Positions 7,170 to 9,840 of a DNA stretch of 9,840 bases are shown one piece after another. This DNA comes from an uncultured Eubacteriales bacterium (GTDB lineage: Bacteria > Bacillota > Clostridia > Oscillospirales > Acutalibacteraceae). The stretch's first letter is position 1, and the number at the start of each line of letters is the position of its first letter. Both the position numbers and the translations under genes were made by a program. The notes beneath the pieces are model-generated. The model had not been told where the DNA came from, did no database searches, and saw nothing but the letters and a program-made list of their open reading frames with translations. The stretch spans positions 1 through 9,840 of the forward strand of contig ONNU01000332.1 in the NCBI GenBank assembly GCA_900319255.1, in the 5' to 3' direction.

Positions 7170-7210
7170 AGCCGATGAATTGTTGGATTCACCGGCTTTT
7201 TCTTTTTCTT
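7170..7210 (+). terminator. Intrinsic terminator, probably bidirectional
   Basis: AGCCGATGAAT (7170-7180), loop TGTTGG, ATTCACCGGCT (7187-7197): an 11-bp stem with one A-C mismatch, followed by TTT and then two more T-rich blocks to 7210. It ends the hydrolase/sugar-transferase transcript. On the minus strand the same stem is followed by CTTGTTTTATT, so it could also stop transcripts coming from dusB. Confidence 0.85.
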
Positions 7211-7288
7211 GTTCCGTCCGTCTTTTTCTCGCTGCGCTTTGAAAATGACTGGTTTATTGGTCGGGGGGGAGTTTGTGTGGTGGATGGG

Positions 7289-7309
7289 TAGTGCTTAGTG
7301 CTTAGTGCT
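7289..7309. repeat. Tandem heptamer TAGTGCT, three exact copies
   Basis: TAGTGCT at 7289-7295, 7296-7302 and 7303-7309, in the gap between convergent genes and just after a run of seven G (7263-7269). No function is evident. Confidence 0.75.
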
Positions 7310-7340
7310 TTCGCAGGGGAAGGTTCCTTCGGTCTTTTCC

Positions 7341-7465
7341 GGCAGCGAGCTGACGCCGCTGCCTGCTTTTTCTTTGACCGCCTGCGGCGGTTTTGGGGGA
7401 TTTCGCTGCCTGCGGGCAGCGACCAAGGGCGCTGCCCTTGGAACCCGCAGCCTTTGAAAAGGCTG
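7341..7465. repeat. Cluster of five hairpins between convergent genes
   Basis: Five perfect stems follow one another: GGCAGCG/CGCTGCC (7341-7363), ACCGCC/GGCGGT (7377-7391), CGCTGCC/GGCAGCG (7404-7421), CCAAGGGC/GCCCTTGG (7423-7441) and CAGCCTT/AAGGCTG (7448-7465). The first is followed by TGCTTTTTCTTT and the second by TTTT, so on the plus strand they could act as back-up terminators. On the minus strand none has a T-run, so a role as the dusB terminator is doubtful. Stems 1 and 3 share the same heptamer arms and could pair across each other. The rest of 7211-7497 contains no supported gene. Confidence 0.6.
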
Positions 7466-7497
7466 GCGAAACTTTTACTTTTTTTCAGCGCAAATTT

Positions 7498-8454
7498 TCA
7501 ACCTTCTATCATCCTGCACAGCTCGATAAGATCATCGAAGGTGCTAAGGCTCCCTGCTTTTTTTCTCATTGCCGCAGCGCCCTTCATTCCCTTGAAATAC
7601 CATGCGCTGTGCTTTCTGGCTTCTCTCATTCCGATATCCTCGCCCTTGTATTCGCAAAGCTGTCTGATATGACGCAGCATTACCGTTATTCGCTCAGCTG
7701 CCGAAACCGGAAGGGACGGTCTGTCATAACCGATGAGGCTGTTGATCTCTCTGAATATCCACGGATTGCCAAGAGCTCCCCTGCCTATCATTACAAGGTC
7801 ACAGCCTGTATGCTCGTACATTCTTGCGGCATCCTCAGCAGTGGTGATATCACCGTTGCCAATAACTGGCACGCTGACCGATTTTTTCACTTCTTTTATA
7901 ATATCCCAGTCCGCAGAGGGCATATACTGCTGCTCTCTTGTTCTTCCATGTATGGTTATGGCTGCGGCTCCGGACTGCTCACATATGCCGGCTACCTCAA
8001 CCGCATTGACGCTGTTTTTATCCCAGCCCTTGCGTATCTTTACAGTGACAGGCAGGCTCACTGCTCCAACTACAGCTTTCACGATCTCTCCGCACAGCTG
8101 GGGATCCTTCATCAGCGCAGCTCCCGAGCCGTTTCCCGCGATCTTCGGCGCAGGACAGCCCATATTGATATCTATTATATCCGGCTTATATCTCAGCGCG
8201 AACTGTGCAGCCTGCGCCATGGTCTCCGGCTCGCTCCCGAACAGCTGCACCGCTGCCGGACGCTCCTTTTCAGAAAGCTCCAGAAGCTCAAAGGACTTTT
8301 CACTGTTATAGGTGATGCCCTTTGCGCTCACCATTTCCCCCACCACATACGCAGCTCCGAAATCAACGCACAGCTCACGGAAGGCTCTGTCTGCTACCCC
8401 TGCCATAGGCGCAAGCGCTGCATATCCGTTTATTTCTACATTTCCGATTTTCAT
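7498..8454 (-). CDS. dusB: tRNA-dihydrouridine synthase, DusB-like
   Basis: A 318-residue FMN enzyme that reduces uridine to dihydrouridine in the D-loop of tRNA using NADPH. The TIM-barrel domain shows LAPMAGVADRAFR (14-26), QLFGSEP (70-76), DINMGCPAPKI with the catalytic Cys100, TVKIRKGW (137-144, Lys139), TIHGRTREQ (167-175, His169), GNGDI (199-203) and the phosphate-binding GRGALGNPWIF (224-234). A helical C-terminal domain (about 245-318) follows, as usual in the family; length is normal. The ATG is preceded by AAGGA 11 bases upstream on the minus strand. It lies 57 bases after rarA on the same strand and is probably in the same transcript. The exact Dus subfamily and target position are by resemblance only. 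Confidence 0.93.
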   Translation of the reverse strand: MKIGNVEINGYAALAPMAGVADRAFRELCVDFGAAYVVGEMVSAKGITYNSEKSFELLELSEKERPAAVQLFGSEPETMAQAAQFALRYKPDIIDINMGCPAPKIAGNGSGAALMKDPQLCGEIVKAVVGAVSLPVTVKIRKGWDKNSVNAVEVAGICEQSGAAAITIHGRTREQQYMPSADWDIIKEVKKSVSVPVIGNGDITTAEDAARMYEHTGCDLVMIGRGALGNPWIFREINSLIGYDRPSLPVSAAERITVMLRHIRQLCEYKGEDIGMREARKHSAWYFKGMKGAAAMRKKAGSLSTFDDLIELCRMIEG

Positions 8455-8511
8455 AAAACGATCGTTCCTTTTTCCTTATGTAAATGGTTGTATCCAGACA
8501 TTATCCGGACT

Positions 8512-9777
8512 TCATCTCTTTTTTATCTTTTCCCAGTATGCCTTATATGCCTGCTCTGTCTTATTTTCGCCGGGTTCATAGTACCGGGCATTTTTTACAC
8601 CATCCGGCAGATACTGCTGGCTGACCCAGTGGTCAGGATAATCATGGGGATAAAGATAGAACTGCCCCTTGACCTTAGCGTCGGCTCCGTCATAATGCTT
8701 ATTCTGCAGCTGGCGGGGAAAGCCCCCTGCCCTGCCTGCTTCTATATCACTCATAGCGCGGGCAATTGCATTATAGGCGGAGTTGGATTTCGGCGACTGG
8801 GCCACCAGTATCACCGCATCTGCAAGGGGTAACCTTGCTTCCGGCAGTCCTACCATCATAGCTATATCCACCGCCGCCTTTACTATGGGGATGATCTGGG
8901 GATTGGCAAGCCCCACATCCTCACATGCGCACACCATCAATCTGCGGCAGGCTGAGGGCAGATCATTCGCCGCAAGTATCCTCGCAAGATAAAGCACAGC
9001 CGCATCCGGATCGCTGCCGCGCATTGATTTCTGGAATGCGGAAAGCAGGTCGTAATGCTCATCTCCCTCACGGTCATAGCGGAAAGCGCTTTTCTGTGTA
9101 AGCTGGGCGGCTGTTTCAAGGGTAATACTTATGGGATCGTTCCCGTTTTTGCCGCATATCACAGAAAGCTCCACTGCATTCATGGATTTACGCACATCAC
9201 CGCCGCAGCTGTATGCGATATGTGCCGCAACGCCGTCCTCAACGGTGATCTCAACCCCCAGCTCCTTTTCCATGAATTTATACGCCCGTTCCACTGCCAT
9301 AATAACATCGTCCTTTTCCACGGGCTTGAATTCAAATACCGTTGAACGGCTGAGGATTGCGCTATAGACGTAGAAATACGGGTTTTCAGTTGTTGAAGCG
9401 ATAAGGGTTATGCTGCCGTTTTCTATATATTCAAGCAGCGTCTGCTGCTGTTTTTTATTGAAATACTGTATCTCATCAAGATATAGAAGTATGCCGTTTA
9501 TCCCGGTAAAGCCCTCAAGCTCTGCGAAAAGCTCCTTGATATCAGCGGTAGAAGCTGTTGTGCCGTTAAGCTTGCGGAATGTCCGGTTTGTCTGCTTTGC
9601 AATGATGGACGCAAGGGTGGTCTTTCCCACGCCCGAGGGACCGTAAAACACCATATTGGGTATCTGTCCGGAGCTTATGATATTGCGAAGCGGTCTGCCC
9701 GGGTCAAGCAGATGATGCTGTCCTACTATTTCATCAATACTTTCCGGACGCAGACGGTCTGCAAGGGGAGATCTCAT
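8512..9777 (-). CDS. rarA: Replication-associated recombination protein A (RarA/MgsA)
   Basis: A 421-residue AAA+ ATPase of the RarA/MgsA/WRNIP1 family, related to clamp-loader subunits and acting at stalled replication forks. It opens with PLADRLRPESIDEIVGQHHLL. Walker A is GPSGVGKT (46-53), an S/V variant of the usual GPPGTGKT. Walker B is LLYLDE (97-102), followed by FNKKQQQTLL; sensor 1 is STTEN (128-132), a likely arginine finger lies in LSRS (Arg144) and sensor 2 in GGDVRKSMN (192-200). The C-terminal tetramerisation region is clear: YDREGDEHYDLLSAFQKSMRG and SDPDAA, CEDVGLANP (285-293), APKSN-like SPKSNSAY, and YLYPHDYPDHW. AGAGGTG (9783-9789) lies 5 bases before the ATG at 9777; the in-frame GTG at 9786 lies inside that ribosome binding site, so I reject it. 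It is followed by dusB. Confidence 0.94.
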   Translation of the reverse strand: MRSPLADRLRPESIDEIVGQHHLLDPGRPLRNIISSGQIPNMVFYGPSGVGKTTLASIIAKQTNRTFRKLNGTTASTADIKELFAELEGFTGINGILLYLDEIQYFNKKQQQTLLEYIENGSITLIASTTENPYFYVYSAILSRSTVFEFKPVEKDDVIMAVERAYKFMEKELGVEITVEDGVAAHIAYSCGGDVRKSMNAVELSVICGKNGNDPISITLETAAQLTQKSAFRYDREGDEHYDLLSAFQKSMRGSDPDAAVLYLARILAANDLPSACRRLMVCACEDVGLANPQIIPIVKAAVDIAMMVGLPEARLPLADAVILVAQSPKSNSAYNAIARAMSDIEAGRAGGFPRQLQNKHYDGADAKVKGQFYLYPHDYPDHWVSQQYLPDGVKNARYYEPGENKTEQAYKAYWEKIKKR

Positions 9778-9804
9778 TTTCTGCACCTCTTTTTTTTTTA
9801 TTTC

Positions 9805-9832
9805 AGGGTAAGTGCCATGCCGGCACTGTCAA
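9805..9832 (-). promoter_or_regulatory. Possible rarA promoter with an inverted repeat in the spacer
   Basis: On the minus strand a perfect TTGACA (9827-9832), a 16-base spacer and TACCCT (9805-9810, matching TATAAT at positions 1, 2 and 6) would start RNA about 20 bases before the rarA ATG. The inverted repeat AGTGCC-N5-GGCACT (9811-9827) fills the spacer and touches the -35 box, a layout expected of an operator. The -10 is weak and the upstream context is cut by the window edge. Confidence 0.4.
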
Positions 9833-9840
9833 AACTGTGA

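Noticed and set aside
8457..8466. Palindrome AACGATCGTT between the dusB ribosome binding site and ATG
   Set aside because: Too short to be a convincing operator or hairpin, and inside a likely operon; treated as chance.
8493..8509. Small stem TCCAGA/TCCGGA in the rarA-dusB gap
   Set aside because: Six pairs including a wobble and no T-run on the minus strand, so it does not support a terminator or attenuator.
7393..8832. A 479-codon plus-strand open frame opposite dusB and the end of rarA
   Set aside because: It is antisense to two clear enzymes, has no family-like motifs, starts inside the hairpin cluster without a ribosome binding site and crosses both minus-strand genes. It is a by-product of low stop-codon density opposite real coding sequence.

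Overview
The window looks like chromosomal DNA of a Gram-positive anaerobic gut Clostridium relative, most likely a Ruminococcus or close Oscillospirales genome. I infer this from the protein families present (an oxygen-sensitive-type ASKHA activase/dehydratase-like pair, a clostridial-style small sugar transferase, DusB, RarA), strong AGGAGG-type ribosome binding sites, and intergenic gaps filled with short hairpins and simple repeats. No phage, transposase, CRISPR, tRNA or rRNA gene is visible.

Layout. Positions 1-603 are non-coding: a hairpin-bearing repeat at the left edge, then an AT-rich stretch with a possible promoter, then a leader. Positions 604-4827 (+) hold a two-gene operon. The first gene encodes a 972-residue protein with two BadF/BadG/BcrA/HgdC-type ATPase domains, a four-cysteine segment and a DUF2229-type domain. 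The second encodes a 423-residue protein resembling the electron-accepting 2-hydroxyacyl-CoA dehydratase side of such systems. The two together match the length of the ~1400-residue single-chain 'acyl-CoA dehydratase activase-related' proteins of many Clostridia, so this looks like a split version. Its substrate is unknown, and it is the most interesting biology here.

Positions 4828-5086 are a composite of inverted and tandem repeats. Positions 5087-7126 (+) hold a second small operon: a protein with an N-terminal multi-helix membrane region joined to a lipase-fold hydrolase with a complete Ser-Asp-His triad, then a single-domain undecaprenyl-phosphate sugar-phosphate transferase. A good intrinsic terminator follows at 7170-7210.

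Positions 7211-7497 lie between convergent genes and carry a heptamer tandem repeat and a run of five hairpins. Positions 7498-9777 (-) hold rarA (mgsA) followed by dusB, probably one transcript, with a possible promoter at the right edge (9805-9832) whose spacer is almost exactly an inverted repeat.

How they work together: three separate units. The activase pair would use ATP hydrolysis to push low-potential electrons from an iron-sulfur cluster onto a partner. The hydrolase/sugar-transferase pair acts at the membrane on lipid or lipid-linked sugars. The minus-strand pair is housekeeping (stalled-fork repair and tRNA dihydrouridine).
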